Assembly: GCA_015490805.1 (NCBI GenBank)
Contig: WFXC01000014.1
Coordinates: forward strand, 1 to 64,000
Source of the DNA: Candidatus Kapaibacterium sp.
GTDB lineage: Bacteria; Bacteroidota; Ignavibacteria; Kapaibacteriales; WFXC01
Direction: 5' to 3'
DNA length: 64,000 nucleotides
A program made the position numbers and the translations under genes. Shown in pieces: positions 1 to 7,795 of this stretch. How positions within the stretch are numbered: the first letter of the stretch is position 1; each line of letters starts with the position of its first letter. The notes below the pieces were generated by a model. It searched no databases. It was given only the letters and a program-made list of their open reading frames with translations, and was not told the origin of the DNA.

Positions 1-4
1 GACA

Positions 5-700
5 TCACTTCTGCAACCACTCTTCCAAGGTCCTCCTTTCCATCGCATTCCCGGCAATCAGCACCACCACCTTATCCTTCCGCTCTTTGTACCGCTCCCA
101 CCCGCCACGAATCACCCGCCGCAAAACTGCTTTGATCGTCTCAAAATCCATCGGCTCCCCACTTGCTGCCTGCTCGGCAAGATACCCGGATTCGACAAAC
201 AACACGACCGTCTTTCCCGGTTGTTTCAACGCCGAATCAAGATGCCCTTTTACTGCTCTCTGCAAATTCTGTGTCCCTTTGATTATCTGCTTAATCTCCA
301 GAATCTCCTTAATCCTGCCACCCTCTTCCCGCCACCCATCTGCGTGCTTAAACGGCAAATACACCCCCGGCTCTCGCAGCACAATGTGCCAGTCAGTTAT
401 GCGCGCGATCTCCTTTGCCGCCTCCAGCTCTGGCATTAACTTCTTCTCCCACAACCGCCGTCGCATCTTCTCTGCCTGCTCCTGCGCATCCTGCCGGATC
501 ACCTTCTCAAGAAGCGCCTGCTTCATCGCTTCAATCCTTTCCGGCGTCATCTCCGCTTCCCGCGCTAACTGCTCCGCCCGCTCCGCTACCTGCTCCAGCA
601 GCAAGCGGATTTCGTCGCGCACATTCCGCGCCCCTCTGCCAAACTTCTGCGCCTCGGACTGGTACACCTCCACTCGCCCGCCGTTCGGGCATTCTGGCAC
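5..700 (-). CDS. Hypothetical protein, possible nuclease-like C-terminal domain
   Basis: I do not recognise this 231-residue protein with certainty. The N-terminal half is highly charged and helical (coiled-coil-like, many Glu/Arg/Gln). The C-terminal half (about residues 100-231) is alpha/beta, with the stretch ILEIKQIIKGTQNLQRAV followed by a hydrophobic strand VVLFV. An E-x-K strand followed by a helix and a hydrophobic strand is reminiscent of BECR/CdiA-CT-type tRNase toxin domains, but this is inference. The ORF opens with GTG and has an in-frame TAG three codons upstream, so it may be the 3' remnant of a longer gene. Its GAG/AAG/CGG-rich codons differ from the housekeeping genes, and it borders a repeat cluster, which fits accessory DNA. 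Confidence 0.5.
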   Translation of the reverse strand: MPECPNGGRVEVYQSEAQKFGRGARNVRDEIRLLLEQVAERAEQLAREAEMTPERIEAMKQALLEKVIRQDAQEQAEKMRRRLWEKKLMPELEAAKEIARITDWHIVLREPGVYLPFKHADGWREEGGRIKEILEIKQIIKGTQNLQRAVKGHLDSALKQPGKTVVLFVESGYLAEQAASGEPMDFETIKAVLRRVIRGGWERYKERKDKVVVLIAGNAMERRTLEEWLQK

Positions 701-710
701 TACATTCTAC

Positions 711-763
711 TGGGAGCGCCCCCTTTAGGGTGCAACGTTGCCGACTAAAGTCGGCGCTCCCAG
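711..763. repeat. Palindromic repeat, copy 1
   Basis: The ends TGGGAGCGCC (711-720) and GGCGCTCCCA (753-762) form a perfect 10-bp inverted repeat. Inside lie two smaller palindromes, CCCTTTAGGG and GCCGACTAAAGTCGGC (740-755, 7-bp arms). The cruciform-like design matches copies 2 and 3 downstream. It looks like a REP/MITE-type non-coding element rather than a gene. Confidence 0.8.
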
Positions 764-810
764 TCAGCACAACCCTGCGTGGTTGCCCGTTATCCACGCA
801 CAGCCGTAGG

Positions 811-829
811 GGCGACCGGCGGGTCGTCC
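811..829. repeat. Short GC-rich hairpin between repeat copies
   Basis: GGCGACC (811-817) and GGTCGTC (822-828) pair with one G-T wobble around a GGCG loop. It follows GTAGG and resembles a second family of short GC-rich palindromes. It lies between copies 1 and 2 of the GCCGACT repeat, so the tract appears to be a composite of at least two repeat types. Confidence 0.5.
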
Positions 830-832
830 ACC

Positions 833-884
833 GGGGAGCGCACACTTCAGTGTGCATTTTTGCCGACTAAAGCCGGCGCTCCCA
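833..884. repeat. Palindromic repeat, copy 2
   Basis: GGGGAGCGC, then the palindrome GCACACTTCAGTGTGC (840-855), then ATTTTT, then GCCGACTAAAGCCGGC and GCTCCCAG. It has the same order as copy 1: outer arm, first hairpin, short spacer, GCCGACT hairpin, outer arm. The first hairpin differs in sequence from copy 1 but keeps its pairing, which points to selection for structure. Confidence 0.8.
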
Positions 885-888
885 GTTT

Positions 889-939
889 ACTTCAGTGTGC
901 ATCTTTTTATTCTTTGCCGACCGAAGTCGGTGCTCCCGG
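889..939. repeat. Palindromic repeat, copy 3 (5' truncated)
   Basis: It begins at ACTTCAGTGTGCAT, shared with copy 2, has a longer T-rich spacer, then GCCGACCGAAGTCGGT and GCTCCCGG. The first outer arm is missing, so this is a partial copy. The 701-1026 interval holds only these repeats and no supportable gene. Confidence 0.7.
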
Positions 940-1026
940 CACCACTGGATGGCTCCAACCGTGAGCCTTCCGTTTCTCCTATTCCCGCGCTGAGGAAAAG
1001 ATTGCTCGAATAACAGCGGCTATGCC

Positions 1027-2175
1027 TTAAGGAAGGAGGAGCAGCAATACCACAATGGCGGCAATGCTAGAGCGAGCAAGGCGGTACAGCGAGAGGGAGC
1101 GATGCTGCACATAGGTAATTCCCCAACTGGTGGCAAAGCACAGCGCTATGATTCCTGCTGCCATTGCAACTCCCTGCTCCAGTGACAACGAATGCGGGAA
1201 GCGGCGCGCCGGTCCATCCCACCACGCCGTACCGTAGAGCAGAATCAGATGGAAAATATACTGGAAAAACGCCTTCGAACTCAGCCGTGAAGCCTGTGGA
1301 TACCAGCGGAGCTTCTGCGGCAACAACCACCCACTCACCGCAACAAGTCCCAGAACGCTGGTGAAGCGGAAGAGAAAAAGGGACCACGAATTAGGATGCG
1401 ATCCGAGCCACGGGGTCAGCCAGGTAATTGAAGAATGGAACGTCGCAATACCCGCCACTGCACAGATCGCAAAGAGTGGTACGACCATCCTGCGATAATA
1501 CTGCGGGTGATGGTGCTGCGGCACAGACCAGAGCCAGGCACCAAACCATCCCCCCAGCAGCATATAGGCGGCATACGGAAACACGGGAAAGAATGATCCA
1601 TACGCAAAGCTGCAATACTGAGCGATGGGCATCGGGAGCCACTGGTGAACCGGCAGTATCGCCATTATCGGCGTTACGCCAACAATAGCAGAACCAGCGA
1701 TGAACGCCCATCGCCGATACTGCCTCACACTGGCAGTTGCAGCGAATATCAGAGTATTGAGTATCAAAGCTACGCCGATCAACTGCAAAATGTTCACCTT
1801 CCAGAACGACTGCCACACTGATGCCGACACATACGGCAAATGGTGCAGTGATCGCGCAGGTAGTACCAGCAGATACCCGATGAGGATTAAGGCGACTGCC
1901 CATCGGAAACGACGCCAGAGAATTGCAGGAAGCACTTTGCCGTGAGCATCCCGCTTGTTTGCATAGACCTGCACTACCCCGGATACCATCAGAAAAAGTG
2001 GCGCTGTGAAACCGCGGAATTCCTGCCATAGTGTCCACGGAAATGCCGCAAGCTGGTGGGGTGCCACCATCGACGTTACCGTATGCCCGAAGATCATCTC
2101 CACGATGGCGAACAGGCGCAGCAAATCAAACAGATACAACCGCTGCTGGGACCGTTGTACCACTGAAACGCTCAC
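1027..2175 (-). CDS. Multi-spanning membrane acyltransferase-like protein (DUF1624/HGSNAT type)
   Basis: About 382 residues with roughly ten hydrophobic segments. It starts with a region typical of integral-membrane acyltransferases (RLYLFDLLRLFAIVEMIFGH), where a conserved His ends the first membrane helix, as in the heparan-alpha-glucosaminide N-acetyltransferase and acyltransferase-3 families. It would move an acyl group onto a sugar or envelope substrate; the substrate is unknown. The ORF track starts 20 codons earlier, but the GTG at 2175-2173 overlaps the coaBC stop as GTGA and is the likelier coupled start. It is the last gene of the small ORF-coaBC unit. Family-level call only. Confidence 0.7.
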   Translation of the reverse strand: MSVSVVQRSQQRLYLFDLLRLFAIVEMIFGHTVTSMVAPHQLAAFPWTLWQEFRGFTAPLFLMVSGVVQVYANKRDAHGKVLPAILWRRFRWAVALILIGYLLVLPARSLHHLPYVSASVWQSFWKVNILQLIGVALILNTLIFAATASVRQYRRWAFIAGSAIVGVTPIMAILPVHQWLPMPIAQYCSFAYGSFFPVFPYAAYMLLGGWFGAWLWSVPQHHHPQYYRRMVVPLFAICAVAGIATFHSSITWLTPWLGSHPNSWSLFLFRFTSVLGLVAVSGWLLPQKLRWYPQASRLSSKAFFQYIFHLILLYGTAWWDGPARRFPHSLSLEQGVAMAAGIIALCFATSWGITYVQHRSLSLYRLARSSIAAIVVLLLLLP

Positions 2176-3569
2176 TGCTCCTGCGCGTGTTGCCGTACGA
2201 TTTGCTCCACCTGATTGAGAATTACCTGAGCGCATTCCTGTTTGCTCATCGGCGGATATGATTGCACCCGCTCAGGCATCACGATGGTAATGGTATTTTT
2301 TCCCTCTCCGAATCCACTGTCTGGACGGTTGGCATAATTGAGGACTACGAAGTCGCAATTCTTTTTCTTCAGCTTTTCCTTTGCCGCCTCTACGCCGTCA
2401 TCCGTTTCCAGTGCAAAACCAACAACTACCTGATGCTGTCGCTTCGACTTTCCAACGGCTTCCAGAATATCCGGTGTTCGCTTCAACCGGAGTATCAGCT
2501 CCGATTTTCCCTCCTTCTTAAGTTTGGTTTCCGCTGATTCCACGGGAGTAAAATCAGCTACCGCTGCGGCGCCGATAAATACATCTGCTGTATCCCAATG
2601 CTGGAGCACAACCTGATACATTTCATCCGCTGTTTGTACTCGTACGACTTGCACACCATCCGGAGGCACCTGATGGGTTGGCCCGGACACCAGAATCACC
2701 TTTGCCCCTCGCCTCACCGCTTCTGCTGCCAGCGCATAGCCCATTGTCCCTGTCGCTGGATTGCCGATAAACCGAACAGGATCAATGGGTTCGTACGTCG
2801 GTCCGGCGGTGATCACAATCGTCTTCCCCCTCAAAACAGAATGGCGCCGCTGGAATTCTGTCCACTCCAGCTCTGTTTCGAATTGCCGCTGTTCCACCCT
2901 TTCCTCCAGCGTTTCCGTCGGCTGTTCCAGAAGGGTTTCAAGTGAACTTTTCTCCTGTTGTGCTGCTGGCTGCTCTCGCTGCTGCTGAAGATCACTTCCG
3001 GACAGGTGATGTACGCCCGAACGTTGCTGGAGTAACTGCTCTGCGAATGCAACAATAGCCTCAATTTGGGGCAAGCGTCCAACACCTTCCAGACCACTGG
3101 CTAAAGCCCCTTCTTCTGGCATCAAGAAGTGCACTCCCCATTGCTGCAAAGTAGCAACTTTATGGCGGGTAACAGGATGTTTCCACATTTCCACATCCAT
3201 CGCTGGCACGCATCCCAGCGGCGTTGTAGCAGGCAGGGACAGAGCTGTCAGAGTCACAGGCGTATCAGCAATACCCCCGACCAGCTTCCCCAGGGTCGTC
3301 AAAGAAACTGGAGCGATGATCATCACATCTGCCCATTGTGCCCAGTGAACATGCCACGAAGCTGCCGGTTGCAGCCGGGGGTCAAAAGAATCCACCGGGA
3401 CCAGCGTATGCGTCAAATTCTCCAGCACCAGCGGAGACACAAACCGGGCAGCCGTTGGCGTCAACACGACCCGCACCTGCCAGTCTGCCCGCTGTAAATC
3501 TCGAACCAGCCAGGGAACTTTGTATGCGGCAATGCTCCCACTGACCCCTAAAAGGATGCGTTTGCTCAT
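2172..3569 (-). CDS. coaBC: Bifunctional phosphopantothenoylcysteine decarboxylase / phosphopantothenate-cysteine ligase
   Basis: This makes 4'-phosphopantetheine for coenzyme A: CoaB joins cysteine to phosphopantothenate and CoaC decarboxylates the product. The N-terminal flavoprotein domain (about 1-175) shows GVSGSIAAYK, the catalytic His in SWHVHWAQWAD, and PAMDVEMW. The CoaB domain (about 250-465) shows AGPTYEPIDPVRFIGN, AAAVADF and FALET. The usual PAMN and active-site Cys loop read PAMD and ALASG, a variant I recall from other Bacteroidetes. A Gln/Glu-rich linker of about 70 residues joins the domains. The start was set at MSKRILLG, after AGGAAGGGGAG, seven codons inside the track ORF. 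It overlaps the upstream small ORF by ATGA. Confidence 0.95.
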   Translation of the reverse strand: MSKRILLGVSGSIAAYKVPWLVRDLQRADWQVRVVLTPTAARFVSPLVLENLTHTLVPVDSFDPRLQPAASWHVHWAQWADVMIIAPVSLTTLGKLVGGIADTPVTLTALSLPATTPLGCVPAMDVEMWKHPVTRHKVATLQQWGVHFLMPEEGALASGLEGVGRLPQIEAIVAFAEQLLQQRSGVHHLSGSDLQQQREQPAAQQEKSSLETLLEQPTETLEERVEQRQFETELEWTEFQRRHSVLRGKTIVITAGPTYEPIDPVRFIGNPATGTMGYALAAEAVRRGAKVILVSGPTHQVPPDGVQVVRVQTADEMYQVVLQHWDTADVFIGAAAVADFTPVESAETKLKKEGKSELILRLKRTPDILEAVGKSKRQHQVVVGFALETDDGVEAAKEKLKKKNCDFVVLNYANRPDSGFGEGKNTITIVMPERVQSYPPMSKQECAQVILNQVEQIVRQHAQEQ

Positions 3570-3763
3570 CCACACTCCCCTTCCTGCCAAACTGCTTTGC
3601 CTGTCTCAATCCAGACACAGGCAGCAGACAGGACGAGCATTGCTGCTGCCTCGTTTATCGACAGAGCTCCCATAATAACTTCGCGCTCTCGGATCGTCCT
3701 TACTTTCCATCTGTCTCCCTTGTGCAAGTACGACCCAATTTCTGCCGGCACTTGTGTTCGCAC
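3566..3763 (-). CDS. Small ORF translationally coupled to coaBC, unknown
   Basis: A 65-residue ORF opening with GTG, preceded by GGAGAG about nine bases upstream and ending in a 4-base ATGA overlap with the coaBC start. The C-terminal part (IMGALSINEAAAMLVLSAAC) is hydrophobic and could be one membrane helix or a buried helix. I recognise no family. The overlap and ribosome site argue that it is translated, possibly as a leader for coaBC; the same stop would also serve a shorter 35-residue version from the internal ATG. Confidence 0.45.
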   Translation of the reverse strand: MRTQVPAEIGSYLHKGDRWKVRTIREREVIMGALSINEAAAMLVLSAACVWIETGKAVWQEGECG

Positions 3764-3934
3764 TGCGCTGGCTCTCCATTCTGCGGATACGATCGACGGT
3801 GCTGGGGAGCGATCTTGCTCGCATTGGTACTATGCTGGTTCCCCATCCTCCTTTTTCCTCTCTGCCAGCCAATGGCACAGTTTCTGTCTCTTCTTTCCCT
3901 GAACTGATAATCGTCGCTAACCAGCTCTGAATTT

Positions 3935-3973
3935 CTCAAAAACAAAAAAGCACCAGCAATTCACTGGTGCTTT
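3935..3973 (-). terminator. Rho-independent terminator after rpoZ
   Basis: Read on the minus strand, AAAGCACCAG and CTGGTGCTTT form a 10-bp perfect stem with a 7-base loop, followed by a T-rich run (TTTTTTGTTTTTG). It lies about 35 bases past the rpoZ stop and separates rpoZ from the coaBC unit. Confidence 0.9.
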
Positions 3974-4009
3974 GCACAACCGCTGCAAAAACGAAAGCTT
4001 CGCCTGATT

Positions 4010-4381
4010 TCACCGGCGATACCGACGCCGTCCTCGCCGACGGCCACGACGAATACGTCGACGTTGCGGCTCTTCCTTCTCTTCGATGCGGAACTTCAAT
4101 CTGTCTTCCAGGAATTCCTTCATTGCCAGGATGGTCGGCTTGGGAATGGTATCAAATTCTTTGGAGATTTCTAATTGTTCGTGATCAATCGTATCATCTT
4201 CGTCATCGGAATTCTCTCCACCAAGTTCCAGGTAGGGTGCCAACTTAGCATAAATATGCTCCTTAATTTCCGCCATAATGCCGTTGGCACGTTTGGAAAT
4301 CGCCACCAGCGAAGCATAAACACCGTGTTCCTGAGCGGCTTTGCGACGAACTTCAATTGGATTGACACTATAACCCCGCAT
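4010..4381 (-). CDS. rpoZ: RNA polymerase omega subunit, Bacteroidetes type, with basic tail
   Basis: About 123 residues. The core YASLVAISKRANGIMAEIK followed by PKPTILAMKEFLEDRLKF matches the omega form of Bacteroidetes, which helps assemble and stabilise RNA polymerase. An acidic loop (NSDDEDD) sits between them and the C-terminus is a run of arginines (RRRIRRGRRRGRRR). The track ORF begins 30 codons earlier, but the ATG at 4381 is preceded by GGAGAGG and gives the usual family length. A strong terminator follows. The 216 bases upstream to the next gene hold no other gene. The Arg-rich tail could contact nucleic acid (inference). Confidence 0.85.
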   Translation of the reverse strand: MRGYSVNPIEVRRKAAQEHGVYASLVAISKRANGIMAEIKEHIYAKLAPYLELGGENSDDEDDTIDHEQLEISKEFDTIPKPTILAMKEFLEDRLKFRIEEKEEPQRRRIRRGRRRGRRRYRR

Positions 4382-4597
4382 GGCCTCTCCGTTTTTATAC
4401 TCCAAAACGCGGTCTTTGACGATCGGTATTAGAAATTGTTGAAATGCAAGCAAACCAGCAATGCTTCCCACTATGCTTTGCTATCCGTGACCCACTCCAC
4501 ACTTTTACGCCCTTCTGCTCTCCTCTGCCAGTGACAATTTCAGGGAGCAAACAGCACTGTTACCACAACGACACCAACTTCTCAACAGCTTCTCTTG

Positions 4598-6034
4598 CTA
4601 CAGCGTCAGACGCAAAACTGGAGATAGCATAAAAAAGTTCTTTACCTCAAACGGATAAGCATCACGCAGTGGTGTGGCGTATTTGCCCTCCAGATAGAGC
4701 CAGCGTCCAACAATGGGTAAATACCCGTGCACCAGCAGGATCTGGTTAGAAAATTGAACGCTAACGCCGAACGGATACGAAGATTGATGCCGATACTCTA
4801 AGCGAGCATAGAGCCAATCCAGAAATTCATCCGGATGATAGGTTCGCAGCCCGGCGATGCCGGAGCGCTGCAAACGGACAACACCGCTGGTATCACGAAC
4901 CACTGCCATTTCCTGAATTTCAGCGTAGCTAACGCCCAAATCCAGACGGAAGAAGTTTTCCGGTGCAGCTGGATTGATCCACCAGTGATAAAACAATGCT
5001 ACCTGCCCCGTACTCCGCAGCAATGGGGCAATACCGGTAATGCGCCGGGCAGGATCACCTCCCCGAATAAACTGCACGCCAGAACGCTGGTAGTTTGCAT
5101 ACGTTGTTGGGTTGATCTGTTGTCCATCTGCGCTTTGCAACGGAATTTCGATGTTCGTCCGGACACCAAAGGCAGGATGGAGCGGCAGAAAGAACTCAAA
5201 GCCCCCGACAATTTTGCCACCCGGTCCAGCATTGAGCCGGCGAGCAGGAACAAATTCAAACAGTGTATTCTTAGGATTCAAACCGCTGGTTAAGCGGTAT
5301 CCACCACCCAAATAAGCATTGAGCAGAAACGGAATCGCCTTGTGGGTTTGCATATCCGTATTCACAATCAGGGGACGTTTCAGCAAAATCTTTGCTTCGC
5401 CTGCCGACCAGAAGTGATACCCCACTTCATCGGTCCCCAATTTTGCTCGCAACCAGAACCCGGAATCTCCAATTTTCAATCCCTGTTCAAAAACGGACAG
5501 CGTAAAGGCGTGATCCACATCAGTTGGTTCCAGGAAATTGATAATCGCTTCCGCCTGTGCTTCGGTAGGCGGAATTTCCGGTGGAATATCTTCGTAGCAA
5601 TACGTTCGTTTACCATCTGCCGGTTCCCCTTTGTAAGGACCGGAATACACAACATCACCACTAATAATTGCTGCCAGCCGCTCCATATAAGCATCGATTT
5701 CCGATGCGACCATCTTTTCACTGCCACACTCCACCAGCAGCAGTGTATAGGGCATTCCCGGCTCCACTTTCGGAGCGGCGGTGATGATAATGTTGTTCAT
5801 ATCCAGATTTTCTTTGGGATAACCAAAAAGCAGAAAGGTCTGGTAAATCTGGATCTGCAAATCCCGCTCGCAAATTCGCCAGCGAGGGAAATATTTGACA
5901 ATATTCGTGTCGATCGTTTTTAATGCTGCAACAAGCTCTTTGCGATCTACCACCTGGGCAGAGAGCGACGAAAGCATAGCAATTGCAAACAAACCGATCC
6001 CGAGGAATACTACCAATACTTTCTGCATCTTCAT
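4598..6034 (-). CDS. Outer-membrane beta-barrel protein with periplasmic N-domain (paralogue 1)
   Basis: 478 residues: signal peptide ending in LSSLSAQ, an N-terminal soluble region (about 25-180), then alternating amphipathic strands to a C-terminal LRLTL typical of outer-membrane barrels. No named family is recognised. The motif KYFPRWR about 20 residues into the mature protein recurs as KYFKNWR in the gene immediately upstream, so the two look paralogous. It lies 14 bases downstream of that gene and is the last member of a three-gene unit headed by the GldM-like gene. It may be the outer-membrane part of an envelope complex (inference from context). Confidence 0.75.
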   Translation of the reverse strand: MKMQKVLVVFLGIGLFAIAMLSSLSAQVVDRKELVAALKTIDTNIVKYFPRWRICERDLQIQIYQTFLLFGYPKENLDMNNIIITAAPKVEPGMPYTLLLVECGSEKMVASEIDAYMERLAAIISGDVVYSGPYKGEPADGKRTYCYEDIPPEIPPTEAQAEAIINFLEPTDVDHAFTLSVFEQGLKIGDSGFWLRAKLGTDEVGYHFWSAGEAKILLKRPLIVNTDMQTHKAIPFLLNAYLGGGYRLTSGLNPKNTLFEFVPARRLNAGPGGKIVGGFEFFLPLHPAFGVRTNIEIPLQSADGQQINPTTYANYQRSGVQFIRGGDPARRITGIAPLLRSTGQVALFYHWWINPAAPENFFRLDLGVSYAEIQEMAVVRDTSGVVRLQRSGIAGLRTYHPDEFLDWLYARLEYRHQSSYPFGVSVQFSNQILLVHGYLPIVGRWLYLEGKYATPLRDAYPFEVKNFFMLSPVLRLTL

Positions 6035-6048
6035 TGCTCACGACCCTT

Positions 6049-7731
6049 TTAAAAGTTCAACACAAAGCTCAATGAGGGAATAAACACGCTTTTGTTCTCC
6101 CACGGATGGGGATCCCGGAAAGCAACGATGTACGCCTTTGCATCCAGGCGCACCGCAACTTGAGCAATAATAGGAACCTGGAGCCAGGCACCGAAAGACA
6201 ATGCTTCGTCAAAGTACTGTATGCTGCCACCAAAAGGCGTGGGGAATTTTCGCGCCATATACTCCAGCCGTCCGGAAATACCACCAATCGTTTCGGTCTT
6301 CGCACGCCGGAACACCACCTTGACATCCTCACGTGGATCCTCAGGCTGCTTGAGCTGATACCGCCAGTACTCCAGTGCATAGACAGTTGCTCCAAGACCC
6401 AGACGCAGTAAGTGATCTTCATCAATGGTCATCCCAAAGGTGTAATGCAATTGCCCGTGCGCGCGGATCAGGTAATCATTATCAGCAGGATCTTCGCGGA
6501 ACGTCAAGGGATCGGTATTCCGATTTTTGTAAGGACTGGGCTGTGCGTCATCGAAAACATAACTAAATCCCAGATGGAAAACACCACTGCGAGGAATCAG
6601 GCGAATGGGGAAATCAAACATCCCCTGCACGCCCCAGCCAGCATACGTCAGCTTTCGCTCCTGTCCCAGCGTGGATGCCAGCGATGCCCAACCGGAAGTT
6701 GGCAGCACTACGCCCAACTGAACATTTTGCCACATTGCCATCACTGCCAGGCGTTCACTCCACAGCGAAGGATAATTGATTTCCTCCAGTCCATAGCGAA
6801 CAGCCAGTCCATATTCGGGCAGGGTTTCATTAAACACAAACAAGCCTTCAGCTAAGGTTGCTGAATCCAGATCTTCCGGAACCGGATAACGTCGATAGCT
6901 AATGACATCGTAACTCAGCCGCACTTCCTGGGGTCGGGCATAGTCCAGTGCCTGCCCTTCCGATACCCGCATATATCGTTGAATATCAACATCAGATGGA
7001 TCGTCTGGCGAGATTTCCAGCGGCTCGCTGACTCCATACACCTTTGGCGCAAAGTTCGTGAAGATATCGCCGATACCCTGCGCTTCCGCCGTTACATTCC
7101 GCACTGCCCCCTGCACAATCGCATTTTCCAGATACTCGTACAGGGTACTGGCACCATACGACGTATCCAGCGTCATACTCCGCAACTCATCGATGGTATA
7201 GATGTCATCCTCCTGGACAGCACGCAAATTATCCTCTACATACGCTTTGCCGCGGGAAGACACAATCATTGCAATGATGACGGGCGGAAAGTTTTCCTTT
7301 GATTCCCTGGTCGTAACAATATACACATTTTCAATCCGCTTACTTGGTCCCTGCAACCGCCGGATTGCTTCCTCTAAAGCTGCATCCACCGCCGGTGTCA
7401 GGTCTACCCCCTGATTCATCAATTGCTGAATCGCTCGACTTTTCACGCCACCACTCAGCCGTGCTGCTCGCTCTACAGCAGTGCGCAAAGCAGGATCGAG
7501 CGTATCCAGCGCTGCTGTATTCCCACCGCCTCCTGCTTCCTGTATTAGTAATTTTCGCACATTTGACAGCGTTGGATTACGCAAATCGTACAGCGAAATC
7601 ATCCCATACCGCCAGTTCTTAAAATACTTCAGGATCGACTTCAGCTCATTCTGTGCTGGCAATTCCGCCACATTCATCATCAACAAAGCACACAGCAGCG
7701 TCAAAAAAGCGCTCCGTTGAAAAATTCTCAT
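6049..7731 (-). CDS. Outer-membrane beta-barrel protein with periplasmic N-domain (paralogue 2)
   Basis: 560 residues with a signal peptide (MRIFQRSAFLTLLCALLMMN, cleaved near LPAQ). Residues about 30-290 are a soluble, helix-containing region with a Gly-rich loop (EAGGGG); the remainder is strand-rich and ends in FVLNF, with the terminal Phe of barrel proteins. KYFKNWR near the mature N-terminus matches KYFPRWR in the next gene. It sits 64 bases after the GldM-like gene. Function unknown; a shared complex with its neighbours is likely from gene order. Confidence 0.75.
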   Translation of the reverse strand: MRIFQRSAFLTLLCALLMMNVAELPAQNELKSILKYFKNWRYGMISLYDLRNPTLSNVRKLLIQEAGGGGNTAALDTLDPALRTAVERAARLSGGVKSRAIQQLMNQGVDLTPAVDAALEEAIRRLQGPSKRIENVYIVTTRESKENFPPVIIAMIVSSRGKAYVEDNLRAVQEDDIYTIDELRSMTLDTSYGASTLYEYLENAIVQGAVRNVTAEAQGIGDIFTNFAPKVYGVSEPLEISPDDPSDVDIQRYMRVSEGQALDYARPQEVRLSYDVISYRRYPVPEDLDSATLAEGLFVFNETLPEYGLAVRYGLEEINYPSLWSERLAVMAMWQNVQLGVVLPTSGWASLASTLGQERKLTYAGWGVQGMFDFPIRLIPRSGVFHLGFSYVFDDAQPSPYKNRNTDPLTFREDPADNDYLIRAHGQLHYTFGMTIDEDHLLRLGLGATVYALEYWRYQLKQPEDPREDVKVVFRRAKTETIGGISGRLEYMARKFPTPFGGSIQYFDEALSFGAWLQVPIIAQVAVRLDAKAYIVAFRDPHPWENKSVFIPSLSFVLNF

Positions 7732-7795
7732 TGTCCTCTGCCCTTCTTTATGTTGCTTTCCCCGTGTATCATTGCTTGCTACGAATCCACGTTAA

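Noticed and set aside
5342-5923. 193-codon plus-strand ORF
   Set aside because: Antisense shadow of the outer-membrane barrel gene at 4598-6034.
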